From NCBI GenBank assembly GCA_903835145.1, contig CAILMA010000372.1:1-17811 (forward strand): DNA of 17,811 nucleotides, given 5' to 3'. The notes beneath the pieces are model-generated. The model saw only the letters and a program-made list of their open reading frames with translations. It was not told the origin of the DNA and made no database searches. The position numbers and the translations under genes were made by a program. The DNA is from an uncultured Bacteroidota bacterium (GTDB lineage Bacteria > Bacteroidota > Bacteroidia > Chitinophagales > Chitinophagaceae). Below, in pieces: positions 1 through 9,400 of the stretch. The stretch's first letter is position 1, and each line of letters begins with the position of its first letter.

Positions 1-180
1 CAACCTGCCTCAGGAATCAAAATCAGATACCACCCAAAATATCATCAAGCGAATAACTTAGCTGGAAAAACATACTCATTTTAGTACATTTAACCGTTAT
101 CTTTGCATTTTATAAAACTTTTTTGTCGAAATAATCATTGATAATCAATACGTTACAACGACACCCTAAAAAATCTTAAT
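1..180. other. Upstream region with no convincing gene
   Basis: No complete gene is visible here. Forward frame 2 is open from the window edge to a TAG at 59-61 and would read as a polar 19-residue tail ending IIKRIT. Frame 1 is also open, to a TAG at 82-84. Either could be the last codons of a gene lying to the left, but the stretch is too short to decide. The rest is AT-rich intergenic DNA. It contains a short palindrome, ATTGAT-A-ATCAAT, at 137-149 and a partial promoter match at 98-105. Confidence 0.3.
98..105 (+). promoter_or_regulatory. Possible second -7 promoter element upstream of rplM
   Basis: TATCTTTG matches the Bacteroidota -7 consensus TAnnTTTG exactly. No TTG or TTTG lies 19-21 bases upstream, so the -33 half is missing. 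It could be a weaker distal promoter for the ribosomal genes or a chance match in AT-rich DNA. Confidence 0.3.
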
Positions 181-186
181 AAAATA

Positions 187-218
187 TTTGGTGCTGTGAT
201 TATCGAATTTTACCTTTG
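187..218 (+). promoter_or_regulatory. Bacteroidota-type sigma-A promoter for rplM
   Basis: A TTTG at 187-190 is followed by a 20-base spacer and TACCTTTG at 211-218. This fits the known Bacteroidota primary-sigma consensus (TTTG near -33, TAnnTTTG near -7). Transcription would begin around 222-227 and give a 5' leader of about 75 bases before the rplM ATG. It is the best promoter match in the first 3.3 kb and probably drives the rplM-rpsI-rpsB block. Confidence 0.8.
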
Positions 219-299
219 CCATCCCAAATTTTTTAATAGCTGCGGGGCGATAAACAAACTGTAGTTAAACAGGAATAGTAAAATATACATTTATAAGCA

Positions 300-740
300 A
301 TGAGACATTTAAGTTTTAAAACACAGTCCGCTAACGAAAAGATAGTAAATCGCGAGTGGCATGTTGTTGATGCTACCAACCAGACCTTGGGCCGCATGAC
401 ATCGAAGATCGCCGCTACGCTTCGCGGTAAGAACAAAGTTTATTTTACTCCCCATTTCGATTGCGGTGATTACGTGATTGTAATCAACTCAGGGAAAGTA
501 AAGTTTACCGGTAACAAACTGGAAGACAAGGAATATCAGACTTACTCTATGTATCCGGGTGGCCAGAAAATTGAAACTGCCAAGGAAATGATGGGTCGTC
601 GCCCTAATCTGGTAATTGAGCGCGCTGTTAAAGGCATGCTTCCTAAAAACCGCCTCGGTCGTGCTATGTTCAAAAAATTATTCGTTTATGAAGGCGCTGA
701 GCATCCACACAAAGCTCAGAACCCAAAAGAAATGAAATAA
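300..740 (+). CDS. rplM: 50S ribosomal protein L13 (uL13)
   Basis: This encodes L13, a 146-residue protein that binds 23S rRNA early in large-subunit assembly; the E. coli protein has 142 residues. Family landmarks are visible along the chain: [15 protein letters not shown] near the N-terminus, [10 protein letters not shown] at about residues 37-46, [13 protein letters not shown], then [18 protein letters not shown] and a [18 protein letters not shown] tail. The ATG at 300 gives the correct family length. No Shine-Dalgarno sequence precedes it; the leader is A/T-rich, as usual in Bacteroidota. It is the first gene of the ribosomal block, 83 bases upstream of rpsI. Confidence 0.97.
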   Translation: MRHLSFKTQSANEKIVNREWHVVDATNQTLGRMTSKIAATLRGKNKVYFTPHFDCGDYVIVINSGKVKFTGNKLEDKEYQTYSMYPGGQKIETAKEMMGRRPNLVIERAVKGMLPKNRLGRAMFKKLFVYEGAEHPHKAQNPKEMK

Positions 741-750
741 ATTAAATATG

Positions 751-778
751 CCGTAAGCCACTTAGTGGTTCGGTTTTT
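751..778 (+). terminator. Hairpin plus T-tract between rplM and rpsI (attenuator-like)
   Basis: CCACT (758-762) pairs with AGTGG (764-768). The stem extends through G-U and A-U pairs to an outer CCG (751-753)/CGG (771-773), with a two-base bulge, and TTTTT follows at 774-778. The layout is that of an intrinsic terminator, but the loop is a single base in the perfect form and the stem is imperfect. Because rpsI must be expressed, it more likely acts as a partial terminator, an attenuator or an mRNA processing/stability element. It may also have no function. Confidence 0.45.
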
Positions 779-823
779 GAATCAAACTTATCAGTATTAA
801 ATAACAAATCATTCCTATATAAA

Positions 824-1216
824 ATGGAAAAACAAAAAAATGCCGTTGGACGCCGTAAGGAAGCCGTAGCCCGTGTTTATTTGGGTAAAGGCACTGGCAA
901 CATAACAGTGAACACCAAAGAATACAAGAAATATTTTCCGATCATGTACCTGCAAAATCAGGTAGAATTGCCATTGAAAACTATTGAAGGTGGTTTAACT
1001 TCTTTCGATATCGTTGTTAATGTACAAGGTGGTGGCCCTAAAGGCCAGGCAGAAGCCATTAAAATGGGTATCTCCCGTGCACTTTGCGAAGTGAATCCTG
1101 AATATCGCCCATTATTGAAAAAACTAAGCCTGCTTACCCGCGACAGTCGCTCAGTTGAACGTAAGAAATTCGGTAAACGTAAAGCTCGCCGTAGCTTCCA
1201 GTTCTCTAAACGTTAA
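824..1216 (+). CDS. rpsI: 30S ribosomal protein S9 (uS9)
   Basis: This encodes S9, a 130-residue protein of the 30S head, the same length as in E. coli. GRRKEAVARVYLGKGTGNITVN at the start, VQGGGPKGQAEAIKMGISRAL in the middle and LLTRDSRSVERKKFGKRKAR near the end are diagnostic. The protein ends in SKR; in known ribosomes this basic tail reaches the P-site tRNA anticodon stem, and the terminal Arg is conserved here. The ATG at 824 follows an A-rich leader without a Shine-Dalgarno sequence. The gene follows rplM, its usual partner, and precedes rpsB by 45 bases. Confidence 0.97.
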   Translation: MEKQKNAVGRRKEAVARVYLGKGTGNITVNTKEYKKYFPIMYLQNQVELPLKTIEGGLTSFDIVVNVQGGGPKGQAEAIKMGISRALCEVNPEYRPLLKKLSLLTRDSRSVERKKFGKRKARRSFQFSKR

Positions 1217-1261
1217 TTGCGGAAGTATTCTTTATTTTTTAACCTACAAGAAATTATTAAA

Positions 1262-2275
1262 ATGGAAGATAATAAGACGTTACACCAACAGTTGCTCGAA
1301 GCCGGCGTTCACTTCGGCCATCTGAAGAAAAAATGGAACCCAAAGATGTTGCCTTTCATCTTCGCAGAAAAAAATGGCATCCACATCATTGACCTCAATA
1401 AAACTATTGAAGGTCTTGATGAAGCAGCAAGAGCTATGAAGTCAATTGCCCGCAGCGGTAAGAAAATCATGTTCGTTGCTACCAAAAAGCAATCAAAAGA
1501 AATAGTAGCTGAAGCTGCTAATAAAGTTAACATGCCTTACGTTACTGAACGTTGGTTGGGTGGTATGCTCACTAACTTCCAGACCATTCGTAAGAGTGTA
1601 AAGAAAATGTTGAGCATCGAAAAAATGCTTACTGATGGTACTATGGATAGCGTTACTAAAAAAGAACGCCTGACACTTACCCGCAGCAAAGAAAAAATGG
1701 AAAAAGTATTAGGTGGTATTTCCCAGATGGGTCGTACTCCGGCTGCTCTTTTCATAATAGATATCAGCCATGAGCATATTGCTCTTGCTGAAGCAAAACG
1801 CCTTGGTATCACTACATTTGCAATGGTAGATACGAACAGCGATCCTACTAAAGTTGATTTCGCTATCCCATCTAACGATGATGCTACTAAATCAATTTCT
1901 ATCATTACCAACTACCTTACAGCTGCCATTATGGAAGGCTTACAGGAAAGGGCTAATGTAAAAGACAGCGATGAAGAAACTGCAGAAGAAATGGCAGAAC
2001 GGTCACGTGGTCTTGAAATTACAGAAGAAGATAACGAAGGTGGTCGCCGTGGCGGTCGCGGCCGTGGCCGTGGTGCAGCAGCAAGTGGTGGTGGCGCTGG
2101 TCGTAGCGCAGCTCCGGGTGGTCCGGGCCGCGGTCCTGGTGGCGGAACAGGTCGCCCGGGTGCTGGCGGTGGTGGAAGCAGGCCAGGTGGCGGCGGAAGC
2201 AGATCAGGTGGTGCTGGCGGCGGTGGCAACAGGCCAGGTGGCGCAAGCGGCCGTCCGAATCCGGTAAAAAGATAA
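1262..2275 (+). CDS. rpsB: 30S ribosomal protein S2 (uS2) with Gly/Arg-rich C-terminal tail
   Basis: This encodes S2, which sits on the back of the 30S subunit near the mRNA exit. The core, about residues 1-228, is typical: LLEAGVHFGHLKKKWNPKM, IHIIDLNKT, FVATKKQ, ERWLGGMLTNF and then DTNSDP. An acidic linker follows (about 230-259, rich in Glu and Asp). Residues 260-337 are an almost pure Gly/Arg/Ala/Pro/Ser tail with RGG-like steps such as GGRGRGRG. At 337 residues it is far longer than E. coli S2 (241). The frame stays open upstream to a TTG at 1217, but the ATG at 1262 begins directly at the family N-terminus and follows an A-rich TTAAA leader, so I use it. The tail DNA (2039-2275) is markedly GC-rich compared with its surroundings. 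Confidence 0.96.
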   Translation: MEDNKTLHQQLLEAGVHFGHLKKKWNPKMLPFIFAEKNGIHIIDLNKTIEGLDEAARAMKSIARSGKKIMFVATKKQSKEIVAEAANKVNMPYVTERWLGGMLTNFQTIRKSVKKMLSIEKMLTDGTMDSVTKKERLTLTRSKEKMEKVLGGISQMGRTPAALFIIDISHEHIALAEAKRLGITTFAMVDTNSDPTKVDFAIPSNDDATKSISIITNYLTAAIMEGLQERANVKDSDEETAEEMAERSRGLEITEEDNEGGRRGGRGRGRGAAASGGGAGRSAAPGGPGRGPGGGTGRPGAGGGGSRPGGGGSRSGGAGGGGNRPGGASGRPNPVKR

Positions 2276-2375
2276 TACCTTTTAATCTGCTTTTCCCTGT
2301 TCACAAATACAGAGCCTCCGCATAGCAGGCCCTTGAAAATGACCAGTAAAAACAGGTGTAAAAATATAACACTTC

Positions 2376-2403
2376 ATTAAAGCCCCATAGTTGGGGCTTT
2401 AAT
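2376..2403 (+). terminator. Perfect 11-bp hairpin between rpsB and tsf
   Basis: ATTAAAGCCCC (2376-2386) pairs perfectly with GGGGCTTTAAT (2393-2403) around a six-base loop. Only three T residues follow the GC part before AATAATAAAA, so it is a weak intrinsic terminator on the + strand at best. It may protect the rpsB mRNA 3' end or partly separate tsf from rpsB. The 183-base gap is long for a pair that is usually co-transcribed. A smaller palindrome, TGCGA-ATT-TCGCA, lies at 2411-2423. I found no clear TAnnTTTG promoter for tsf. Confidence 0.5.
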
Positions 2404-2458
2404 AATAAAATGCGAATTTCGCAGATTGTTTATAAAATTTTAAAATTAAAATATCAAA

Positions 2459-3301
2459 ATGAGCACGATTACAATATCAGCAGCAGAAGTAAATAAGCTG
2501 CGCCAGCAAACAGGAGCCGGTATGATGGATTGCCGCAAAGCACTCACAGAAAGCAATGGTGATTTTGAAGCAGCTATTGATTACCTGCGTAAAAAAGGCC
2601 AGAAAGTTGCGGCTAACCGTAGCGACCGTGATGCTAAGGAAGGTGTGGTTATTGCTAAAGCCAGTGCCGATAACACTTATGGTATTATCGTTAACCTTAG
2701 CTCTGAAACTGACTTCGTTGCTAAAAATGAAGACTTCATCACTTTCGCCAACAATATCGCTGACCTCGCTTTATCTTCAAAAGTAACTAACACCGACGAT
2801 CTCAAAGCGCTCCCTATGGATGGTGCAACTATCGGCGAAAAACTGATGGAAGTTGTAGCTAAAATCGGCGAAAAAATCGACATCGTACGTTTTGAGCAGG
2901 TATCTGCAGCGGCAGTTGTAGCTTACATTCACAGCAACTACCGTATTGGTGTGCTTGTAGGTATGAACCAGGCTTCAACCGATGCTATCGCTACAGCTGG
3001 TAAAGATGTTGCCATGCAGATTGCAGCTATGAACCCGCTTGCAGTTGATTCAGAAAGCGTTTCTCCAGAAATGATTGAGCGTGAAAGAGCTATCGCTGTT
3101 GATCAGATTATGGCTGAAGGCAAAACCGGCGAAATGGCTGAGAAAATTGCCGTTGGTAAACTCAACAAGTTCTTTAAAGACAATACTTTATTGCCACAGG
3201 CTTTCGTAAAAGACAACAGCAAGAGCGTAGGTGACTACCTGAAATCAGTTAGCGCTGGGCTTACTGTTACTACTTTCAAACGTATTGCTGTAGGTAGCTA
3301 A
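2459..3301 (+). CDS. tsf: Elongation factor Ts
   Basis: This encodes EF-Ts, the cytoplasmic guanine nucleotide exchange factor that releases GDP from EF-Tu. It has 280 residues, close to the 283 of E. coli. The N-terminal UBA-like domain reads VNKLRQQTGAGMMDCRKAL, continuing to DYLRKKGQKVAANR. The core carries the hallmark SSETDFVAKNEDF, whose TDFVAKN segment contacts EF-Tu. The C-terminal end (VGDYLKSVSAGLTVTTFKR) is family-like. The ATG at 2459 follows a strongly A/T-rich leader (ATCAAAATG) without a Shine-Dalgarno sequence. It is the last gene of the translation block and is followed at once by a strong terminator. Confidence 0.97.
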   Translation: MSTITISAAEVNKLRQQTGAGMMDCRKALTESNGDFEAAIDYLRKKGQKVAANRSDRDAKEGVVIAKASADNTYGIIVNLSSETDFVAKNEDFITFANNIADLALSSKVTNTDDLKALPMDGATIGEKLMEVVAKIGEKIDIVRFEQVSAAAVVAYIHSNYRIGVLVGMNQASTDAIATAGKDVAMQIAAMNPLAVDSESVSPEMIERERAIAVDQIMAEGKTGEMAEKIAVGKLNKFFKDNTLLPQAFVKDNSKSVGDYLKSVSAGLTVTTFKRIAVGS

Positions 3302-3329
3302 TAATTGCTTTAAGCACCAATATTTATTT

Positions 3330-3358
3330 GCCGGGGCCTCAAGCCCCGGCATTTTTTT
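3330..3358 (+). terminator. Rho-independent terminator after tsf
   Basis: GCCGGGGC (3330-3337) pairs perfectly with GCCCCGGC (3343-3350) around a five-base loop, and after one A a run of seven T follows (3352-3358). It lies 29 bases past the tsf stop. It is the strongest terminator in the window and ends the ribosomal transcript before the convergent gene. Confidence 0.92.
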
Positions 3359-3370
3359 GTGTCTGTCCCA

Positions 3371-3410
3371 TCAAAAAGAAAGTGCGGATGCTATGGAAAG
3401 CACCCGCACT
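3371..3410 (-). terminator. Terminator of the first giant surface-protein gene
   Basis: Read on the minus strand, AGTGCGG (top-strand 3404-3410) pairs with CCGCACT (3381-3387). After one mismatch, four more pairs (TGCT/AGCA) close a six-base loop. The stem is followed on the minus strand by TTCTTTTTGA. It lies 26 bases beyond the stop codon of the minus-strand gene. Confidence 0.75.
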
Positions 3411-3435
3411 GAATTAAAAATGTTTCATTAAAAAC

Positions 3436-6400
3436 TTAGTCTTTTACCACCTTACGGCTATACACTTTATCATCAGCAAAAATGTTCAGCAAGTAAGTAC
3501 CTGATGCATAGGTGCTGATGTCAAACAAGATCGTTCTATCGGTGCTGTTCTTCACGTCCATAGTCCTGCCGGCAAGGTCGGTAACTATAACCTTTATGCT
3601 TGCTGGGTTGCCCGGTATTTCGAGTGTAAACGAACCGTTGTTAGGGTTAGGATAGAGTTGTACTGTACCAGTTTCTCCACTGGTAGTATTTATACCCGGA
3701 GCAGGTTCTTCCCTGTGAGCTGAAACAGTAATTATCTTCCTTCCGGTTGCTGTACCACAGCTGTTGCTTATTGTATACAGGAGGGTATCGGTACCTGCTG
3801 CTACGCCTGTTACCATACCACCAGTAGTCGAAACTGTTACTATGCTTGTGTTTGCGCTCGCCCATGTGCCGCCAGCCACCGTACTGGTAACAGTAATAAC
3901 CGCACCTGCCACAACGGAAGCGGGACCTGAAAGCAAGCCAGCAGTAAGCGTTTGCACGGTGATGGTTTTGGTAATGCGAGATGTACCACATGCGTTGGTG
4001 ATGAAGTAAGTAATAGTAGCAGTACCCGCCGCAACACCTGAAACCACACCTGTGGTAGTCACTGTTGCAATAGCCGTGTTGCTGCTGAGCCATGCACCGC
4101 CTGTAGCCGAATCGGTAAAGGTTGTAGTAGCCCCGACGCATACTGAAGAACTGCCTGAAATAGTAGAAACTGCCGGCAGCGGATTAACAGTTACAGCCTT
4201 GGTTACAAGTGCAGTGCCACAGCCGCCTGTCATAGCATAAGAGATGGTAACAGCACCTGCCGAAACACCTGTAACAACACCTGTTGCACTCACAGTAGCT
4301 TTTGCGGCATTGCTGCTGCTCCAGGTACCACCTGCCGACGTATCGGCAAGCGCGATAGTTGCACCTGCGCACACACTACCCAATCCTGTGATTGCGCCGG
4401 CCGACGAAGAGGCTGAAACCGTGATGGTAGACGTAGCGATTGCTGTAGCGCAAGAACTTGATACGTAGTAAGAAATAGTAACTGTACCGGCAGAAACACC
4501 GCGCACGACACCTGTCGAGCTTACAACAGTTGCTATTGCCGTATTACTGCTTAACCAGGAGCCACCGGTAGTGGCATCGGAAAGCGTGATAGAAGTACCG
4601 GTACAAACACCAGTAGGACCGGTAATAGAACCAGCAGTTGGAAAAGAACCAACGCTCACCACCCTACCTGTGCTGGCAGAACCGCACGTTGTAGCAATAG
4701 TATAAGAAATGGCAATGGTACCTACCGAAAGGCCGGTTACGTGGCCGGAGCTATTAACAGTAGCAACTGCAGGATTACTTGAAGACCATGTACCGCCTGC
4801 TGTAGTATCGGTAAGGTTAATAGCTGTACCAACGCAAAGGCTTGAAGGCCCAGCGATAGTACCGGCTGATGCAACAGAGCCTACAGAAACTGTTTTCGTA
4901 GCAGCGACCGTGCCGCAGCTGTTGGTTACTGTGTACGAAATGGTTGTAGAACCCGTTGCGACACCACCCACAGTACCAGAAGATGAAACTGTAGCCGCAG
5001 CCGTATTGCTACTGCTCCATACGCCGCCAGTAACCGCATCGGTGAGTGTAATGATGCCAGCAGGACAAACTGCTGCCGCGCCGGAAACCGTACCTGCTAT
5101 CGGCAATGGATTCACGGTTATAGTAACAGTAGATGTGGCTGTTCCGCATACATTGGTTACGGTATAAGTAATAATAGCAGTACCTGCACCCACACCACCT
5201 ACAACACCTGCAGTGTTAATGGTAGCCACAGCTGTATTGCTGCTGCTCCAGGTGCCGCCAGAAGCTGCGTCCGTCAGGGTAGTAGTTCGGCCTGCACAAA
5301 CAGTTGTCGTGCCAGTAATGGTGCCGGCAGATGGCGCTGCATTAACCGTTATAGCCTTTGTAGCTGAAGCCGAACCGCAGCTATTGGATATTGTATAAGA
5401 GATGGTAGCTGTGCCTGCAGTTACACCGGTAACTACACCGCTGGAATTTACTGTAGCGACTGCAGTTGATGAACTTGTCCATGCGCCACCAGTAGAACCT
5501 TCAGTAAATGTAGTAGATGCTCCCGTACATACCGATGAAGCCCCTGAAATGGTACCCGGTGTAGCAGGAGCTGCCAGCACAGTTATACCCATTGTTACAG
5601 ATGTTGATCCGCAACTATTGGTTACTGTATAAGTGATGGTCGCAGTACCTGCGGTAATGCCTGTCACGACACCCGAAGCAGAACCTATACTGGCAACACT
5701 TGTATTGCTGCTTACCCATGTACCACCGGAAGATGCGTCGCTGAGCGTAGTGGTTCCACCAACGCATACAGAACTTGCACCAGTAATAGCGGGTACAGAA
5801 GGAGCCCCGGTCACAGATAAAGTCTTGACAGCTGCTGCCGTACCACAACTTGTAGTAAGTGTATAAGTAATAGCAACTGCACCGGCAGAAACACCCCAAA
5901 CAACACCACCGGAAGTTACCGTGGCTAATGATGTGCTGCTGCTTGTCCAGGTACCACCAGAAACAGAATCGTTGAGAATTATAGAAGAACCCACGCAAAC
6001 AGAGGAAGAACCCGCTATGGCGCTTACTCTTGTTGCCGGTGAAACCGTGATGGTTTTGGTAGCCGAAGCCGTGCCGCAACTTGTAGAAACGATATAACTG
6101 ATGGTCGCTGTGCCTGCAGTAATGCCTGACACAACACCACTGGAATTAACACTCGCAACTGTTGTGTTGCTGCTGCTCCAGCTGCCACCGGTTGCACCGC
6201 TGTCAGCTATAGTGATTGTAGAGCCAACGCACACTGTTGTAGGGCCAGAGAGCACACCAGCATAGGGCGTTGAAATTACCGACATAGACTTAACTACCGT
6301 ACTTGAACCGCAAGTGTTGGAAACAGTGTAGCTGATGGTTGTAGTACCAACGGAATTACCCCTTACTACCCCACCGGTAGATACACTTGCAATAGAAGAA

Positions 6401-9400
6401 TTGGCGCTCGACCATGTACCGCCCGAAATAGAGTCGGCTAAAGTAGTTGTTGAGGAAAGACACACACTTGTAGCACCTGTTATAGCCGGCAATGAAGGTG
6501 TGCCCGCCGTTACCTTACGAATACGGTAATTGCTGTATTCACCTATAAATATATCGCCACCAGCATTGGTTGCAATAGAAGTAGGCAGGTTCAGCATAGC
6601 TGCGGTAGCGGAGCCACCATCGCCCGAGAAACCTGATGTACCTGTGCCGGCCACTGAAGATATAATGCCTGAAGAATTGATTTTACGAACCCTGTTGTTG
6701 TACTGATCTGATATGTATAGATCGCCTGCTACGCTCACCGTGATGCCGGATGGCCTGTTGAGCATTGCGCTGGAAGCCGCACCACCATCGCCTGAGAAGC
6801 CGGCAGTACCAACACCTGCAAAGGTTGTTATGGTTCCTGACGTAGATACTTTACGCACACGGGCATTTGTATTGTCCAGCAAGTAAAGGTTGCCACTTGC
6901 ATCAGTAGCCATCGAGCAGGACGCGGTAATATTAGCCGCAGTAGCAGCGCCACCGTCTCCGGTATAACCAGAAGTACCGGTACCGCAATAAGTTGTAATA
7001 ACGCCTGAAGGAGACACTTTACGAATCCTTACGTTGGTGTTGTCTGCTATAAAAAGATTGTTTGAGGCATCAACCGCGAGCGCACCAGGGTTATTGAGCT
7101 TTGCCGCTGTTGCAGCACCACCATCGCCACTAAAGCCGCTGGTACCGTTACCTGCATAAGTAGAAATGATGCCCGATGTACTTACTTTTCTCACCCGGTT
7201 GTTGGTATAGTCTGCAATGTAAAGATTGCCTGCTGCATCCATTGCGAGACCGCCGGCATAAAGGCCTGCTGCGGTTGCCGGGCCACCATCGCCGCTATAA
7301 CCACCGGCTGCATTACCTGCGTAGCGGGTTATTGTGCCACTTGTGCTTATTTTACGAATTACGTTGTTATAGCCATCAGCCATGTAAACATTTCCGGCAG
7401 CATCAGTTACTAATGAACCGATTCCGGCAAGCGTAGCAGCAGTAGCTGCGCCCCCATCACCAGTATCTCCATTGGTGCCATTACCAGCTATTGTTGTTAT
7501 TATGCTACAAGTTGAACCTGTAGACAGCGTTACGCAAGTGTAACCCGACGTACTACCTGATGAAGAATAACTACAAGAAACAACACATTTGTAACAGAAA
7601 TTCGCTCGTATACCCGTAAAAGTATAGGTAGCATTCGTTGCACCGGCTATATTGGAATATGTGCCTCCTGAACTTGCGGCTGATTGCCATTGATAAGTAA
7701 TTCCCGCGCCTGAGGTTGCGCCCGATAAACTAAGCGTGAAAACAGTCGTAGAGTCGCCCACTGAAGGAGAAATATTGGCTGTGCCTGCAGATGGCGTCCC
7801 GGTGCATGGTGTGCCACCGGTTCCACTCACGCTCACACACAATGATGAAGACAAGCCACCGCCACTCACGTTCAAACAACCCGAATAGGTAGTAGCCGCG
7901 GTAGGGCAAAACTCAACATAAATAGTTGTCGCAGCTATAGTGCCGCCGGTATAACTAATAGTATAGCTGCTCACCCACGTAGAACCGTCAGGGGAAACAG
8001 AACAACCGCTTGGTGCCGTTACAGTAACATTGCCCGAAGATGGCGAAAGGTATGATGCTGTTAAAGATGTAGTAATTGGCGTAGCACAATAGCCTACGCC
8101 GGTTGTGCCAAAGGTAATGGTAGATGGTGATGCGGATGCCGTTGGTGACGCAGATCCTACGTTAACTGTATAGTCTCTTGCCTCACCGTATCCATAACCT
8201 GATGCGCATGGGTCGAGTGAAGGATAAGAAGGTGAAGAGTAAACGGTAACAACCCTCATTCTGTGGGTTCCGGTTGCAGCACCTGATGGTATTGTAAGTG
8301 TATAAGCAATTGAATCGACGTAGTTGTTGTAACCACCTACGCTCTCGGTACTTTCAAAAACACCGTCGTTGTTAAAGTCAATCCAGGTCTGCACGTGCAT
8401 TTCGTAAGTAGTGCCGGTAAATATGGTAGGCGTATATGTTGACCCCGGACTCATATAAACCGACAGGGAAGTGCGGTCTTCATAGCCTGTTCCATCGCAT
8501 GCGGCATGGTCATAAAAAGAGGAGCCGGAAGCACCGTTGAGGTGAAAACCGGCGATGTCCATATGGTAACCGCTACATGCAGTAGTAAGGTTGGTGGTAG
8601 TATATGCTGGTGTGCAATAGCAATAGGAGCTGTACCGAACAAGCACTCCTGCTGAATTTGCAGAAGTACCGCTGCAAGAAACAACGCACCTGTAATACTT
8701 GGCAGATGATTCTGTAGTGCTGAATGGAACTGAAGTAGCACCAGTGATATTGGTCCATGATGCACTGTCAGATGACGATTGCCACTGATAGGTGAGGCCT
8801 GATGCTGACGATGCACCACTAAGATTTAACGCAAATGATAAAGAAGCACAAACCGATGAAAGCGATGTAGTTGCTGTGCCGGCTGAAGGTGTACCGGAGC
8901 ACGTGGAGCTCACAAGATTCACCATATAATCCCTTGCCTCGCCGTAGTTATAACCGGGGGTACAGGGGTTCATTGTAGGGTAAACGATAGAAGTCGTTTC
9001 ACCAACGGTAACAAGTCTCAATCTGTGCAAGCCAAGTGCAGCACCAGAAGGAATAGCAAGTGTCATAGTATCACGGTCTGAATAGACGTTTAAACCGCCT
9101 ACAACCTCTGTGCTGTCAAAATATCCATCATTATTAAAGTCAATCCAAGCCTCTGTATTTACATAAATACCTCCGGTAGCATCAGTGCCCATCGTTGACA
9201 GGTAGCGGGTACCCTGCATTAGATTCACCGAAAGAATGGTTTGGTCCTTATATCCGGATCCGTCGCAACTGGAACTGTCCACCAAAGTAGAACCAGCGGC
9301 TCCATTAACCTTGAATAAAGAGATATCGGTACCATAGTAAGTACAAGAGAGATAAGCTGACGAAAAGCCAGGGGTACAATAACAAGTTGGTACATGGAGC

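Noticed and set aside
137..149. Palindrome ATTGAT-A-ATCAAT upstream of rplM as an operator
   Set aside because: It is short, AT-only apart from one G-C pair per arm, and in a very AT-rich stretch between the two promoter matches; chance is a sufficient explanation.
1217..1261. Upstream TTG start for rpsB directly after the rpsI stop
   Set aside because: The extra 15 residues do not belong to the S2 family N-terminus, whereas the ATG at 1262 begins at the expected place with an A-rich leader.
1912..2304. Minus-strand open frame with a proline-rich product opposite the rpsB tail
   Set aside because: It is the antisense reading of the Gly/Arg-rich S2 tail; glycine codons read backwards give proline. 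It has no promoter or family similarity of its own.
4709..5167. Plus-strand open frames opposite the giant genes (also 11147-11641, 11642-12103 and others)
   Set aside because: The Val/Pro/Thr-rich products recur with the BIG2 period, as expected for the complement of a Ser/Thr/Gly-rich repeat array. They are shadows of the minus-strand coding frame.
6493..7503. CRISPR-like regular spacing of conserved short segments
   Set aside because: The period of about 168 bp and the open reading frame show these are NHL coding repeats. CRISPR repeats are far shorter and non-coding.
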